A stretch of DNA of 64,000 nt. It comes from Collinsella aerofaciens. Lineage in GTDB: Bacteria; Actinomycetota; Coriobacteriia; Coriobacteriales; Coriobacteriaceae. Made by a program: the position numbers and the translations under genes. The stretch covers positions 186,001 through 250,000 of the forward strand of contig NZ_CP084004.1 in NCBI RefSeq assembly GCF_020181355.1. Reading direction: 5' to 3'. The notes below the pieces were generated by a model, which did no database searches, was not told the origin of the DNA, and saw only the letters and a program-made list of their open reading frames with translations. Each line of letters begins with the position of its first letter. The first letter of the stretch is position 1. Below, piece after piece: positions 44,888 to 53,952 of this stretch.

Positions 44888-44951
44888 CGCATATTATGTC
44901 GATAATCCGATATTCAACCAGACATTCTGGCTAAGGACTAAGGAAACTGCC

Positions 44952-46850
44952 ATGAAAAGACTCCCCCGCCTTGCGTTAGCCGCCGCGTTGTTTGCCGGCG
45001 CGCTCGCAGGCATCCCAAGCCTCGCTTTCGCGGGGAACCTGCCCGCCGCCATTGACGGCTCCGTGGCCGTCATGCACACCAACGACATCCACGGCAGCTA
45101 CAAGTACAGCTACAACGCAAGCAAGGGCACCGGCACTGTGGGCTTTGATGGGCTGGCGGTTCTCTATAGCGCCCAAAACAGCGCCCCCGATCTTTTGCTC
45201 GATGCGGGCGACACCTTCCACGGGCAGTCCTTCGCCACCATGAGCGAGGGCAAGAGCATCGCCGAGCTCATGGACACCTTCTATGTAGACGGCTACGACG
45301 CGACCACGCCGGGCAACCACGACTGGAGCTACGGCGCAGACAAACTCCGCACCATGACCGGCTACAGCACCACCGGCACGCCCTTCGCCATGCTCTGCGC
45401 GAACGCGAAGTCCACGAGCGGCGTATGGAGCTCGAGCATCACGAAGACGCTCGATCGCACCTGGGAGGATACCGAGGATCACTCCACATTCGACTACAAA
45501 ATCAAGGTCGGCGTCGTGGGTGCCATGGATGAGTCGCTAGGTTCCTCGCTGCGCGCGGACCTGGTCGCGGGCACCAGCTTCTCGAGTGCCGCGAACGCCA
45601 TCAATACCGAGGCAGAGCAGCTGCGCAAGGAGGGCTGCGATGTTGTTGTGTGTATCGCGCACACGCTCGACGCCAAGACCTTTGCCACGCGACTCCGTGG
45701 CGTCGATGCCCTTATCGCAGGCCACGAGCACATCAACCTTAACGAGAAGGTGACGGGAGCCGACGGCAAGACGATCCACGTTGTCGAGGCAGGCAGCGCC
45801 TTTGCCGAGGTGGGGCTGCTTTCCATTCCGTACAAGTACAACACGAATGACACCGAGACGACCGACGATGACACGGTCACGGTCCCTGCAGACGGTAGCG
45901 ACGAGAAGCTCTACACCGCCAAGAACGTCAACGACCTTTTGGCAGACCCCGACAAGGGCTCCGACTACCAAAGCCGCCTTGAAGCCGTCCGCAACAAGAT
46001 CAAGCCGCTCGACGAGGACTTTGAAAACGAATCGAACAAGGTGCTCGGCACATCCACCACCAACTATTTCTACGGCGAGGACGCCGCAGGCACGCATGGT
46101 TGGGAAATGGTGCGCACCACCGATTTCCGCCCCAGCAAGGAGGGCGACACCACCAAGGCCCAGACCATCGGCCACGTGATTTGCGGCTCCTATCTTGCCC
46201 TGACGGGCGCGGACTTCCTCGCAGCGCTCGAGCACTCGCTACAAATCAGCGACGATTGCAACGACAGCTACGAGCTTCAGCAGGCTTATGTGGCGGCCGG
46301 TCACACCGAGCAGGAGGCGCAAAACAAGTACAAGTGGCGCGATGACTCTGGCAGCGTTCTCTCCTTTGGCGGCATCAACGTGACGATTGATTGGACGCAG
46401 CCCGAAGGCAAGCGCATTGTGAGTGCCACACTCACCAAAGACGGCAGCACGTTCGATCCCACCAAGACCTATACCGTCGCCACCAACAACTACATCATTA
46501 CCAACACGACCGACTTCCCCACCTTCGCAAACGCCACCAAGCACACCGAGTGGGGTACCTGCGAGTCAGCGCTAAGGGCGCTGATCGGGCAGAACGGCTG
46601 GGAGAGCAAGATGGCCGGGCTCGCCGGCACCATCGGCTTCGGCTCCGCAGCCGTGGACCCCACGCCCTCACCGGCCCCGACGCCTAAGCCCTCGTCTAAG
46701 ACGGACACGGCGACCACGAAGGTCATCACCAAGAAGACGACCGGTAAGCTTGCCGCAACGGGAGACCGCACGCTGGCAGTAGTTGGCGCGTGCCTTATCG
46801 GCGGCATCATCGTCATCATGCTCGGCATTATCTGGAAGCGTCGACGCTAA
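44952..46850 (+). CDS. Wall-anchored 5'-nucleotidase/2',3'-cyclic phosphodiesterase family protein
   Basis: A 632-residue secreted metallophosphatase. It has a Sec signal peptide (about 1-27, LALAAALFAGALAGIPSLAFA). Metal ligands are in HTNDIHG, LDAGDTFHG, GNHDWSYG and AGHEH. The C-terminal nucleotidase domain (about 330-560) includes TNTTDFPTF. A proline-rich linker follows. The end is LAATG, a hydrophobic stretch and KRRR, a variant of the LPXTG sortase signal, so it is anchored to the cell wall. It probably removes phosphate from nucleotides outside the cell. Start has AAGGA upstream. Confidence 0.9.
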   Translation: MKRLPRLALAAALFAGALAGIPSLAFAGNLPAAIDGSVAVMHTNDIHGSYKYSYNASKGTGTVGFDGLAVLYSAQNSAPDLLLDAGDTFHGQSFATMSEGKSIAELMDTFYVDGYDATTPGNHDWSYGADKLRTMTGYSTTGTPFAMLCANAKSTSGVWSSSITKTLDRTWEDTEDHSTFDYKIKVGVVGAMDESLGSSLRADLVAGTSFSSAANAINTEAEQLRKEGCDVVVCIAHTLDAKTFATRLRGVDALIAGHEHINLNEKVTGADGKTIHVVEAGSAFAEVGLLSIPYKYNTNDTETTDDDTVTVPADGSDEKLYTAKNVNDLLADPDKGSDYQSRLEAVRNKIKPLDEDFENESNKVLGTSTTNYFYGEDAAGTHGWEMVRTTDFRPSKEGDTTKAQTIGHVICGSYLALTGADFLAALEHSLQISDDCNDSYELQQAYVAAGHTEQEAQNKYKWRDDSGSVLSFGGINVTIDWTQPEGKRIVSATLTKDGSTFDPTKTYTVATNNYIITNTTDFPTFANATKHTEWGTCESALRALIGQNGWESKMAGLAGTIGFGSAAVDPTPSPAPTPKPSSKTDTATTKVITKKTTGKLAATGDRTLAVVGACLIGGIIVIMLGIIWKRRR

Positions 46851-46902
46851 GCTACACCGCCGGGCCTTACAGCCCCGCCGCGTAAACCTTATATCGAGCA
46901 CA

Positions 46903-46935
46903 GAAGCCCGTCCGATGTGATCGGACGGGCTTCTT
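46903..46935 (+). terminator. Terminator after the nucleotidase gene
   Basis: GAAGCCCGTCCGAT and its exact complement (46903-46916, 46920-46933) around a 3-base loop, followed by TTGG. The stem is strong but the T-run is short. Confidence 0.7.
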
Positions 46936-46978
46936 GGTGGGTATCATGGTTGGACGATCATTAGGAGGTTTTCCCTAC

Positions 46979-47746
46979 ATGGAATTGTTTGAGCCGATTC
47001 TTCATTTCTTTGAGCAACGGTGGGTCCACAACATCATCTGGGCCGTCATCTTGGCGATAGGCACCGCCGTCGCCGCCAAGGTCGTATCCAAGACCCTGAA
47101 CCATCTGCTTAACCGAGACGATAACCCGCTTCCGGCATCGAGTATCTTCATCAACATCGCGCGCGCCGTCATCTGGATGATCGGCGGCAGCTTTATCCTC
47201 GACAACTGCTTTGGCATTAACGCAAACGCGCTCGTCGCCGCTCTTGGCGTCGGCGGCATCGCTATCTCGCTCGGCTTTCAGGACACGCTGTCAAACCTTA
47301 TCGGCGGCATGCAGGTGACCTTTATGGGCATCATCAAGCCCGGCGACAATATCGAGGTCGGCGGCGTATCCGGCGTGGTCCAAGACATCACTTGGCGCCA
47401 TACAACGATTGAGGATGCCTGTGGACAGACCATCATTGTGCCCAACTCCAACATTTCCAAGAACACACTCGTGCATTTGATGCCCTTTGGGCGCGTGGCC
47501 GTGCCCGTTGCCGTAAAGGACACGTCCAAGTGGGCTTCCCTTGACGTGCTGGCAGACGAGCTGACCAGCGCCACCAAGACCGCCGTGCTTCCCATCTCGG
47601 GCTTTGACAAGGAGCCCTACGTACTCTTTAGCGAAATCGGCGACTTTGGCATCAAAGGAAAGATCATCTTTATCGTCAGCGACGACAGCACTACTTTCAC
47701 GGCAGCCGACGCCTGCATCCGTGCCATCGCCCCCATCATCGCCTAA
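46979..47746 (+). CDS. Small-conductance mechanosensitive channel (MscS family)
   Basis: A 255-residue membrane channel that opens under turgor to release solutes. It has three N-terminal transmembrane segments, then the pore helix region ALGVGGIAISLGFQDTLSNL and the MscS beta domain with VGDxIEV-like KPGDNIEVGGVSG and IIVPNSNISKN. AGGAGG precedes ATG 46979 by ten bases; a GTG further up in frame has no support. The length is normal for the compact MscS group. Confidence 0.92.
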   Translation: MELFEPILHFFEQRWVHNIIWAVILAIGTAVAAKVVSKTLNHLLNRDDNPLPASSIFINIARAVIWMIGGSFILDNCFGINANALVAALGVGGIAISLGFQDTLSNLIGGMQVTFMGIIKPGDNIEVGGVSGVVQDITWRHTTIEDACGQTIIVPNSNISKNTLVHLMPFGRVAVPVAVKDTSKWASLDVLADELTSATKTAVLPISGFDKEPYVLFSEIGDFGIKGKIIFIVSDDSTTFTAADACIRAIAPIIA

Positions 47747-47837
47747 CCCGCCAAAAAGGGACAGGCACCTTTGTGGTGGTTTTCATTCGTGGTACCATGG
47801 TTCATATAGTTGTTTAAACGACTAAGGGAGCAACATC

Positions 47838-49754
47838 ATGGAAGAGGCCTATCGTCAAGCACGCAAGCGCGGCGAGCAGGGACGCCGTCGCGCCATCAGC
47901 CAAAGCGAGCACCCGTACCTTACGGACCTCGACAGCCTCGTTGCCCAGCTCCCCTTAGGTCAGCGAGAGAATGTCGGCCTAAGGGATATTCCGCTCGAAA
48001 TGGTCGTCGGCACAGTCACCAAAGGCCGTCAGTCCGCCTTTTCATGCAACTTTATGCCCCTGCTGCCGTTTAACACTGAGTTCGCCCGCAAGTGGTCCAA
48101 CCTCTACGACATCCAGGTAACCGAGGGCTATCGCGATCCCATCATCGTCACCGAGTTCATGCATCGGTTCTATGTCCAGGAAGGCAACAAACGCGTCAGT
48201 GTCCTCAAATTCCTGGACGCTCCAACGGTTTCGGCCAGGGTCACCCGTCTCTACCCCGGCACATGGGATTCCGTCGAAAGCCGCCTGTACGGTGAATTCT
48301 GCGCGTTTTGGCGCGTCTGCCCCCTATACGAAATCGAGTTCTCGCGTGAGGGAAGCTACGAGACGCTCGCCAAGATGCTCGGTCGGAACCTTATCGAAAA
48401 ATGGCCGCAGAAAAAGGTCGACTACCTGCGCCACACCTTCCTGCTCTTTAAGCGCGCCTACCTTCGCGCAGGCGGCGACCACCTGGACATTACGCCCGCC
48501 GACGCCATGCTCGTCTACCTCAATGTGTACAACCAGGACCGCCTGCTGGATACGCCGACGGATATCGTCGTAAACCGCCTGTGCAAGATTTGGCGCGAGC
48601 TGGTCATTGCCGGCAAAAACGACGAGGACAAGGTCGATCTTGTCGAAGCGCCGAGCGTCGATGAGGAGGAGTCGCCCGCCAAGTCCACCTCCGGCGTGCT
48701 CAACTTCTTTATGGGCAAGACTGTCTATTCGGCGGCCAACCCCCTGCGTATCGCCTTTATCCATGAGTTCCCCTGTGCGGCGTCGAGCTGGGACAGTCTG
48801 CACGACCAAGGACGTCAGTATCTCGATGAGCACTTTGACGGTATCGTGCGCACCGAGGCGTTCGAAGACTGTCACGATCCGGACGTGTTCTACGCCGCCG
48901 TGGAAACGGCTGTCAAACATGGAGACAACGTCATCTTCTCGACCTCGCACCGCCTGATGGAATACACGCTCAGAGCTGCCGTTGAGTATCCCCAGGTTCG
49001 GTTCCTTAACTGCTCTATCGGCCTTCCCCACCAAAGCGTCCGTTCGTACTTTGGCAAGATGTACGAGGCCAAGTTCCTCCTGGGCGCCCTTGCCGCCAGC
49101 ATGGCGGACAACCATCGCATCGGCTACCACGCGTCGGTCTTCGCATCCGGCGCGCTCAGCGAGATCAATGCCTTTGCCATCGGTGCCTCGCTGCTCGACC
49201 CCCGCGCGCAAATTATCCTCACCTGGGGCGATGTGCCCGCCGGCGGTCTCGCCGAGGCCATGTGCCGCGAAGGCGTGAGCGTCATGACCGGCGCTGACAT
49301 GTCAAAGTCGCTCGAAGACCCTACGGCCTACGGACTCCACCGCCTGGTCGATGGCAAGGTTACCGGCATCGCCATGCCGGTATGGAACTGGGGCCGTTAC
49401 TACGAGCTCATCGTTCGCAGCCTTCTGCACGGCACGTGGGACGAGACCAGCGATGACAACCAAGTGCGCGCCGTCAACTACTGGTACGGCATGAGCTCCG
49501 GCGTTATCGACATCCGTTACGCTCCGGGCCTACCCTACCAGACGCGCAAACTCGTGCAGTTGCTCCGCAACGGCATTGTCGAGGGATCCATCAACCCCTT
49601 TGGCGGCGAGCTCCACAGTCAGAACGGCGTGGTACAGATCGAAGGCTTCCCTCCGCTGCCGAGCACGCAGATTGTCGAGATGAATTGGCTGGCGGATAAC
49701 GTGGTAGGCACCATTCCGCAGCTCGACGATGAGCCGAAAGTCCCTGCCCTATGA
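47838..49754 (+). CDS. Cytoplasmic protein with ParB-like N-terminal and BMP/PnrA-like C-terminal domains
   Basis: A 638-residue protein. Residues about 85-130 carry DPIIVTEFMHRFYVQEGNKR and VSVLKF, the pattern of ParB/sulfiredoxin-like domains (GNKR in place of GEKR). Residues about 300-620 resemble BMP/PnrA family solute-binding proteins (LRIAFIHEFP, LSEINAFAIGASL, TWGDVPAGGLAEAMC). There is no signal peptide or lipobox, so it is not an ordinary importer component. The gene overlaps the next gene by four bases (ATGA). It may be an intracellular nucleoside or metabolite sensor; this is inferred. GGGAG precedes ATG. Confidence 0.65.
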   Translation: MEEAYRQARKRGEQGRRRAISQSEHPYLTDLDSLVAQLPLGQRENVGLRDIPLEMVVGTVTKGRQSAFSCNFMPLLPFNTEFARKWSNLYDIQVTEGYRDPIIVTEFMHRFYVQEGNKRVSVLKFLDAPTVSARVTRLYPGTWDSVESRLYGEFCAFWRVCPLYEIEFSREGSYETLAKMLGRNLIEKWPQKKVDYLRHTFLLFKRAYLRAGGDHLDITPADAMLVYLNVYNQDRLLDTPTDIVVNRLCKIWRELVIAGKNDEDKVDLVEAPSVDEEESPAKSTSGVLNFFMGKTVYSAANPLRIAFIHEFPCAASSWDSLHDQGRQYLDEHFDGIVRTEAFEDCHDPDVFYAAVETAVKHGDNVIFSTSHRLMEYTLRAAVEYPQVRFLNCSIGLPHQSVRSYFGKMYEAKFLLGALAASMADNHRIGYHASVFASGALSEINAFAIGASLLDPRAQIILTWGDVPAGGLAEAMCREGVSVMTGADMSKSLEDPTAYGLHRLVDGKVTGIAMPVWNWGRYYELIVRSLLHGTWDETSDDNQVRAVNYWYGMSSGVIDIRYAPGLPYQTRKLVQLLRNGIVEGSINPFGGELHSQNGVVQIEGFPPLPSTQIVEMNWLADNVVGTIPQLDDEPKVPAL

Positions 49755-50461
49755 AAATCCTTGCCATAGCCGATACCGAAGAACGATGCCTTTGGGAGTG
49801 CTTTCGCAAGGAACGCTTTGAGGGCGTCGACCTGATTTTGTCCGCCGGCGATCTGGACCCGGACTATCTTGAGTTTTTGGTTACGGTCATCAACAAACCG
49901 CTCATCTACGTGCGCGGCAATCACGATGACCGCTACGCACGTCATGCACCGGGTGGATGTATCTGCGTAGAGGACAGCGTGTACACGTACCGAGGGATTC
50001 GCATTGCGGGCCTTGGCGGGTCCATGCGTTATCGCGACGGCGCCAACATGTACACCGAACGCGAGATGTCCAAGCGCATGCGTAAGCTGTCGCGTAAGGT
50101 TAGGATGGTCGGCGGGTGCGACATTCTGCTTACCCATGCACCCGCCGCCGGTATGGGTGATCTGGACGATCTGCCGCATCGAGGATTCGAGTGTTTTAAC
50201 ACAGCACTCGAATCCTGGAATCCCGACTACATGGTGCACGGGCATGTGCACCAAAGCTACGGTTGCGATTTTCAGCGCGAGCGTCAGCATGTGTGTGGAA
50301 CGACGATCATCAACGCCTGCGGCTATACGCAGTTTGAGCTCGACCAGACGCACTACCCCATCCGCGGCTGGCAAGCAGCTTGGCTCAACTCACAAACCAT
50401 GCGCCGCGAGCTCAAACGCCACGAAGCCATCGAGTCTTCAACAGCCAGAACACCCTGGTAA
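49751..50461 (+). CDS. Metallophosphoesterase
   Basis: A 236-residue calcineurin-like phosphoesterase. Motifs GDLD, GNHDD, THAP and GHVH are clear. The first motif, normally DxH, reads IADTEE here, so one histidine metal ligand is missing or replaced. Its start overlaps the stop of the BMP-domain gene, so the two proteins are co-translated and probably work together. No membrane segment. Substrate unknown. Confidence 0.8.
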   Translation: MKILAIADTEERCLWECFRKERFEGVDLILSAGDLDPDYLEFLVTVINKPLIYVRGNHDDRYARHAPGGCICVEDSVYTYRGIRIAGLGGSMRYRDGANMYTEREMSKRMRKLSRKVRMVGGCDILLTHAPAAGMGDLDDLPHRGFECFNTALESWNPDYMVHGHVHQSYGCDFQRERQHVCGTTIINACGYTQFELDQTHYPIRGWQAAWLNSQTMRRELKRHEAIESSTARTPW

Positions 50462-50462
50462 C

Positions 50463-50500
50463 CACCATAAAGGGGACACTGTCCCCTTTATGGTGCTTTT
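50463..50500 (+). terminator. Terminator after the phosphoesterase gene
   Basis: A perfect 16-bp stem (CACCATAAAGGGGACA with 50480-50495) around one unpaired base, followed by CTTTT. Confidence 0.85.
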
Positions 50501-50507
50501 GACGCGA

Positions 50508-50511
50508 TAGC
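50508..50511. repeat. Target-site duplication, left copy (TAGC)
   Basis: TAGC directly before the left inverted repeat; the matching copy is at 52003-52006. The left inverted repeat is 50512-50556. Confidence 0.75.
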
Positions 50512-50570
50512 AAGAAACCCGGTCCTGCACAATGAACTGCGTCCCAAATCTTGGACGCCCTAAATAGCGA

Positions 50571-51482
50571 CTAGGCCGCGAGGGCCTGATTCCGGAACTC
50601 CTCCGGGGTCAGGCCCTTCAATCTTACCTGCCTCCGGCTCGTGTTCCAGTGGACTATGTATTCCTCCAGGTCGCGTTTGAAATCCTCGAACGTCTCCCAC
50701 TCGCGGCCCCGGTAGAACTCGTCCTTGACGTGGCCGAAGAGCTGCTCGGTGGCGGCGTTGTCGATGCAGTTCGCCTTCCTGGACATGCTCTGGACGATGC
50801 CGGCGGCCTCGAGCCTGGATGTGTACGAGGCGTGCTGGTACTGCCAGCCCCGGTCCGAGTGCATGGTCGGGGCGGCGCCCTCGGGGATCTTGGACAGCAG
50901 CTCGTCGAGCATCCTGACCTGCTGGGCCATGTCGGGCGTGGTCGATATGTCGCTCGCCACGATCTCCTTGGTGCAGAAGTCCAGCGTCGGGGCCCAGTAG
51001 GCCTTGCCGCCCGCCACCTTGAACTCGGTGACGTCCGTTCCCAGCTTCCGCCACGGGGCCCCGGCGTCGAAATCCCTCGCGATCACGTTCTCGAACGTCC
51101 TGCCGACGACGCCCCTGTACGAGTTGTACCTGTGGTAGGCCGTCTCGCGTCTGATACCGCAGCGAATCCCCATCTCGCGCATCATCTTGAGCACGGTCTT
51201 GTCGGCTATCACGGTCCCCTCTTCCGCCCTGAGGCACATCGCTATCTGCCGGTGCCCGCAGCCGTTGGCGGTGCGCGAGAAGATCTCGGCGGCCGCCTCC
51301 CAGAGCTCGGGGCGCGTGGGCCTCGGCGGGTGCGCGAGGGCGTAGTAGTAGGTCGACCGCTTGAGCTCGGCGCATGCGAGCAGGTGCCCGAGCGCGTGCC
51401 CCTCGGCGCGCAGGGCCGCGACCGCTTCGGCCTTCGCCCTGGTCAGAGCCCGTCCCTCTCGACCAGGGCGCGTAATTTTTTT
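50571..51482 (-). CDS. IS3-family transposase OrfB (catalytic part, expressed by -1 frameshift)
   Basis: The retroviral-integrase-type half of the transposase, about 303 codons. The DDE residues are visible in TDVTEF (first Asp), MHSDRGWQY (second Asp) and NAATEQLFGHVKDE (Glu). The N-terminal part RSTYYYALAHPPRP and NGCGHRQIA is the usual HTH_21 region. There is no start codon at its beginning: it is joined to OrfA by slippage on AAAAAAA at 51476-51482. A GTG/ATG at 51239 is internal and would remove the N-terminal domain. Confidence 0.85.
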   Translation of the reverse strand, partial: KKITRPGREGRALTRAKAEAVAALRAEGHALGHLLACAELKRSTYYYALAHPPRPTRPELWEAAAEIFSRTANGCGHRQIAMCLRAEEGTVIADKTVLKMMREMGIRCGIRRETAYHRYNSYRGVVGRTFENVIARDFDAGAPWRKLGTDVTEFKVAGGKAYWAPTLDFCTKEIVASDISTTPDMAQQVRMLDELLSKIPEGAAPTMHSDRGWQYQHASYTSRLEAAGIVQSMSRKANCIDNAATEQLFGHVKDEFYRGREWETFEDFKRDLEEYIVHWNTSRRQVRLKGLTPEEFRNQALAA

Positions 51483-51934
51483 AGGTAGGCCACCTCGGCC
51501 TCGAGCCTACGGCACCGCTCCTCGAGCTCCTCCTCGCGGGTCCGCGGCCTCGCCTTGGAACCGCTCGGGCGGCCCTTGGGCCTCGGGCGCAGGGCCTCCG
51601 CGCCGCCCCGGCGGTATAGCGCGCACCACTTCTTGAGCGGCGACATCGACATTATGCCGAACGCCGCCATCGCCTCGGTCTTCGTCATGCCGCCGTCGAC
51701 GACGGCGGAGGCGGCGGCGACCTTCTGCTCGTATGTGTACCTGCCCTGCTTTCCGTCCATGCGCAGCAGCACCTCGCTCCCGAATGCGCGGTATATCTCC
51801 TGCCATCTTCTCACGGCTTCCACGGGAAGCGAAAGGGCGATCGCGGCAGATTTATACCCGTGCCCGAGCTCGAAGAGCCCTATGGCCGCCTTCCTGGCCT
51901 CGATATCATGCTTCACTCTCAAATCAACGCGCAT
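51443..51934 (-). CDS. IS3-family transposase OrfA (DNA-binding part)
   Basis: A 163-residue protein with two helix-turn-helix segments (SAAIALSLPVEAVRRWQEIY and AAFGIMSMSPLKKWCALYRR), like IS150 InsJ. The C-terminal coiled segment EEELEERCRRLEAEVAYLKK is a leucine zipper. ATG 51932-51934 has GGGAGG eight bases upstream; a GTG further out would lie in the inverted repeat. It overlaps OrfB by 40 bases. Confidence 0.88.
   Translation of the reverse strand: MRVDLRVKHDIEARKAAIGLFELGHGYKSAAIALSLPVEAVRRWQEIYRAFGSEVLLRMDGKQGRYTYEQKVAAASAVVDGGMTKTEAMAAFGIMSMSPLKKWCALYRRGGAEALRPRPKGRPSGSKARPRTREEELEERCRRLEAEVAYLKKLRALVERDGL
51476..51482 (-). other. -1 programmed frameshift site A_AAA_AAA
   Basis: The OrfA frame reads CTA AAA AAA TTA. 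Slipping back one base gives AAA AAA ATT ACG, which enters the OrfB frame. This is the usual signal of IS3-family elements. Confidence 0.75.
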
Positions 51935-51957
51935 AAAGAAAGCCTCCCATTTCTCAT

Positions 51958-52006
51958 GTCCAAGAAATGGGAGGCAGTTCACAAGGCAGAACCGGGTTTC
52001 TTTAGC
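51958..52006. repeat. Right inverted repeat of the IS3 element and target-site duplication
   Basis: 51958-52002 is the inverted copy of 50512-50556 with 8 mismatches; TAGC at 52003-52006 duplicates the left flank. Confidence 0.85.
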
Positions 52007-52038
52007 AATGCTTGCTGTACTCAGGCAGTAACTAGCAG

Positions 52039-52746
52039 TTACTCAGCCAGGAAGTCACGCTGGACAGCGGGATCGACCTTGACGCCAGGGCCCATGGTGG
52101 AAGACACGGAGATGGACTTGACGTACTTGCCCTTAGCAGAAGAGGGCTTGACGCGCAGAATCTCGGTGTACAGGGCAGCGTAGTTCTCGACGAGCTGCTG
52201 CTCAGAGAAGGACTTCTTGCCCAGGGGCACGTGGCAGATGCCGTAGCGGTCGGCGCGGTACTCAACGCGGCCAGCCTTGAGCTCGGAGACCATCTTGGCG
52301 ACGTCCATGGTCACGGTGCCGAGCTTGGGGTTCGGCATGAGGCCACGGGGACCAAGGATCTTACCGATGCGGCCAACCTTGGCCATCATGTTCGGCGTAG
52401 CGATAGCGGCGTCGAAGTTGATCTCGCCCTTCTGAATCTGGGCGACGAGCTCGTCGGAACCGATGATGTCGGCGCCGGCAGCCTCAGCCTCACGGGCCTT
52501 CTCGCCCTCGGCGAAGACGGCAACACGAACGGTCTTGCCGGTGCCGTGGGGCAGGGAGATGGAACCACGGATGTTCTGGTCAGCCTTACGAGTATCGATG
52601 CCCAGACGGAAGTGAGCCTCGACGGTCTCGTCGAACTTGGCGGTGTCGAGCTCCTTGATGAGCTTGGCAGCCTGAAGGGGGGTGTAGAGCGTGGCGCGGT
52701 CGATCTTCTCGGCAGCGGCGTTATAGCTCTTACCATGCTTAGCCAT
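52039..52746 (-). CDS. rplA: 50S ribosomal protein L1
   Basis: A 235-residue rRNA- and mRNA-binding protein of the L1 stalk. It has the conserved [14 protein letters not shown] and [10 protein letters not shown] blocks, and the RNA-binding GDTVRKADQ-like [16 protein letters not shown] 52744-52746 has AGGAGG eight bases upstream; an ATG two codons earlier is too near. L1 normally represses its own operon. It is the last gene of its cluster, 36 bases from the IS3 element. Confidence 0.97.
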   Translation of the reverse strand: MAKHGKSYNAAAEKIDRATLYTPLQAAKLIKELDTAKFDETVEAHFRLGIDTRKADQNIRGSISLPHGTGKTVRVAVFAEGEKAREAEAAGADIIGSDELVAQIQKGEINFDAAIATPNMMAKVGRIGKILGPRGLMPNPKLGTVTMDVAKMVSELKAGRVEYRADRYGICHVPLGKKSFSEQQLVENYAALYTEILRVKPSSAKGKYVKSISVSSTMGPGVKVDPAVQRDFLAE

Positions 52747-52818
52747 GTGCATTACCTCCTGTGGTTAAACGGGCGTGAGCCCTCCCACATCGTATCGTGT
52801 GCCCTATTGCACACATTT

Positions 52819-52849
52819 AACGGGCGCCCCGGTCGGAGCACCCGCCGTT
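52819..52849 (-). promoter_or_regulatory. Hairpin in the rplK-rplA gap
   Basis: AACGG ... CCGTT with GC-rich inner pairs can fold between rplK and rplA on the minus strand. It may be the L1-binding or processing structure. The gap is 117 bases. Confidence 0.35.
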
Positions 52850-52863
52850 ACCATAAGAAATCG

Positions 52864-53292
52864 CTACTCAGCGATGGTGACGCCCATGGAACGGGCGGTA
52901 CCGGCGATGATCTTCTTGGCGGCGTCAATGTCGTTGGCATTGAGGTCCGGCATCTTGATCTCGGCGATCTTGGTGAGCTGCTCCTGGGAGAGCTGACCAA
53001 CCTTGTCAGCCTGGGGCTTAGCGGAACCAGACTTGAGGTTCAGCTCCTTCTTGATAAGGTGAGCCGCCGGCGGGGTCTTGGTGATGAAGGAGAAGGACTT
53101 GTCCTCGTAGACAGAGATCTCAACGGGGATGATGTCACCCTTCTTGTCCTGCGTCTCGGCGTTAAAGGCCTGGCAGAACTGCATGATGTTCACGCCAGCA
53201 GCGCCCAGGGCGGGGCCGACGGGAGGAGCGGGGTTTGCTGCACCAGCAGGAATCTGGAGCTTAATGACGTTGGCAACCTTCTTCTCAGCCAT
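52864..53292 (-). CDS. rplK: 50S ribosomal protein L11
   Basis: A 142-residue protein of the GTPase-associated centre. It contains [19 protein letters not shown] and [10 protein letters not shown] and the C-terminal [15 protein letters not shown] 53290-53292 has AAAGGA six bases upstream and is preferred to an ATG two codons before it. Cotranscribed with rplA. Confidence 0.97.
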   Translation of the reverse strand: MAEKKVANVIKLQIPAGAANPAPPVGPALGAAGVNIMQFCQAFNAETQDKKGDIIPVEISVYEDKSFSFITKTPPAAHLIKKELNLKSGSAKPQADKVGQLSQEQLTKIAEIKMPDLNANDIDAAKKIIAGTARSMGVTIAE

Positions 53293-53412
53293 GGTCATTC
53301 CTTTCGAATCACGAGTGTGAAGTACTTGCTATATCGTAAGCACGCACGTGTTAGAAGCACTCCTGAGATGAGCAGTCACAGAAGAAGCACGCTCGCGCGA
53401 ACGGACGAAAAC

Positions 53413-53949
53413 TTAAGCGATGACAGCGACCTGGTTAAAGTCGAGCTCGACCGGCGTCTCGCGGCCAAAGATCATCAGCGTGACCTTGAGCTTGCCAGCC
53501 TCGGTGTTAACCTCGGAGACCTTGCCATCAAAGTCGGTAAGCGGGCCATCGGTGACGCGGACGGACGTACCGACCTCAATATCAACCGAGGTGCGCTTGG
53601 GCGAATCGCCCTTACCGGGACGACGAGTCATCTTGTTGTACTCGTCGCGGGAAAGCGGAGCGGGCTTGCCGTTGCCGCCTAGGAAACCGGTGACGCCAGG
53701 CGTGTTACGAACACACGTCCAAGCATCGTCATCCATCTCCATGCGGACCAGGACATAACCCGGGAAGATCTTGGAATCCTTGGTCTCACGCTTGCCACCC
53801 TCTTTAATCTCGGTGACGCGCTCCATAGGAATCTCGATATCAAAGATACGGTCCTGCATGCCCATAGTCTCGATGCGATGCTCGAGATCGGACTTAACGC
53901 GGTTCTCGTATCCAGAGTAAGTGTGAACGACGTACCAACGCTTAGACAT
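53413..53949 (-). CDS. nusG: Transcription termination/antitermination protein NusG
   Basis: A 178-residue protein. The NGN domain begins [18 protein letters not shown] and includes [16 protein letters not shown]-terminal KOW domain has [19 protein letters not shown]. It lies downstream of secE (3-base gap), the conserved secE-nusG pair, and before rplK. Confidence 0.97.
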   Translation of the reverse strand: MSKRWYVVHTYSGYENRVKSDLEHRIETMGMQDRIFDIEIPMERVTEIKEGGKRETKDSKIFPGYVLVRMEMDDDAWTCVRNTPGVTGFLGGNGKPAPLSRDEYNKMTRRPGKGDSPKRTSVDIEVGTSVRVTDGPLTDFDGKVSEVNTEAGKLKVTLMIFGRETPVELDFNQVAVIA

Positions 53950-53952
53950 GGT

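Larger units (their letters stand above)
50512..52002. mobile_element. Complete IS3-family (IS150-like) insertion sequence
   Basis: A 1491-bp element. Terminal inverted repeats are 45 bp with 37 matches: 50512-50556 (starts AAGAAACCCGG) and 51958-52002. It is flanked by the direct repeat TAGC (50508-50511 and 52003-52006), a 4-bp target duplication. It carries orfA and orfB on the minus strand with a slippery A-run. It sits between a convergent terminator and the end of rplA, so insertion did no visible harm. Confidence 0.93.

Noticed and set aside
50560-51375. 271-codon frame overlapping IS3 orfB in another frame
   Set aside because: The frame at 50571-51482 carries the DDE residues; the other is an Arg/Gly-rich shadow.
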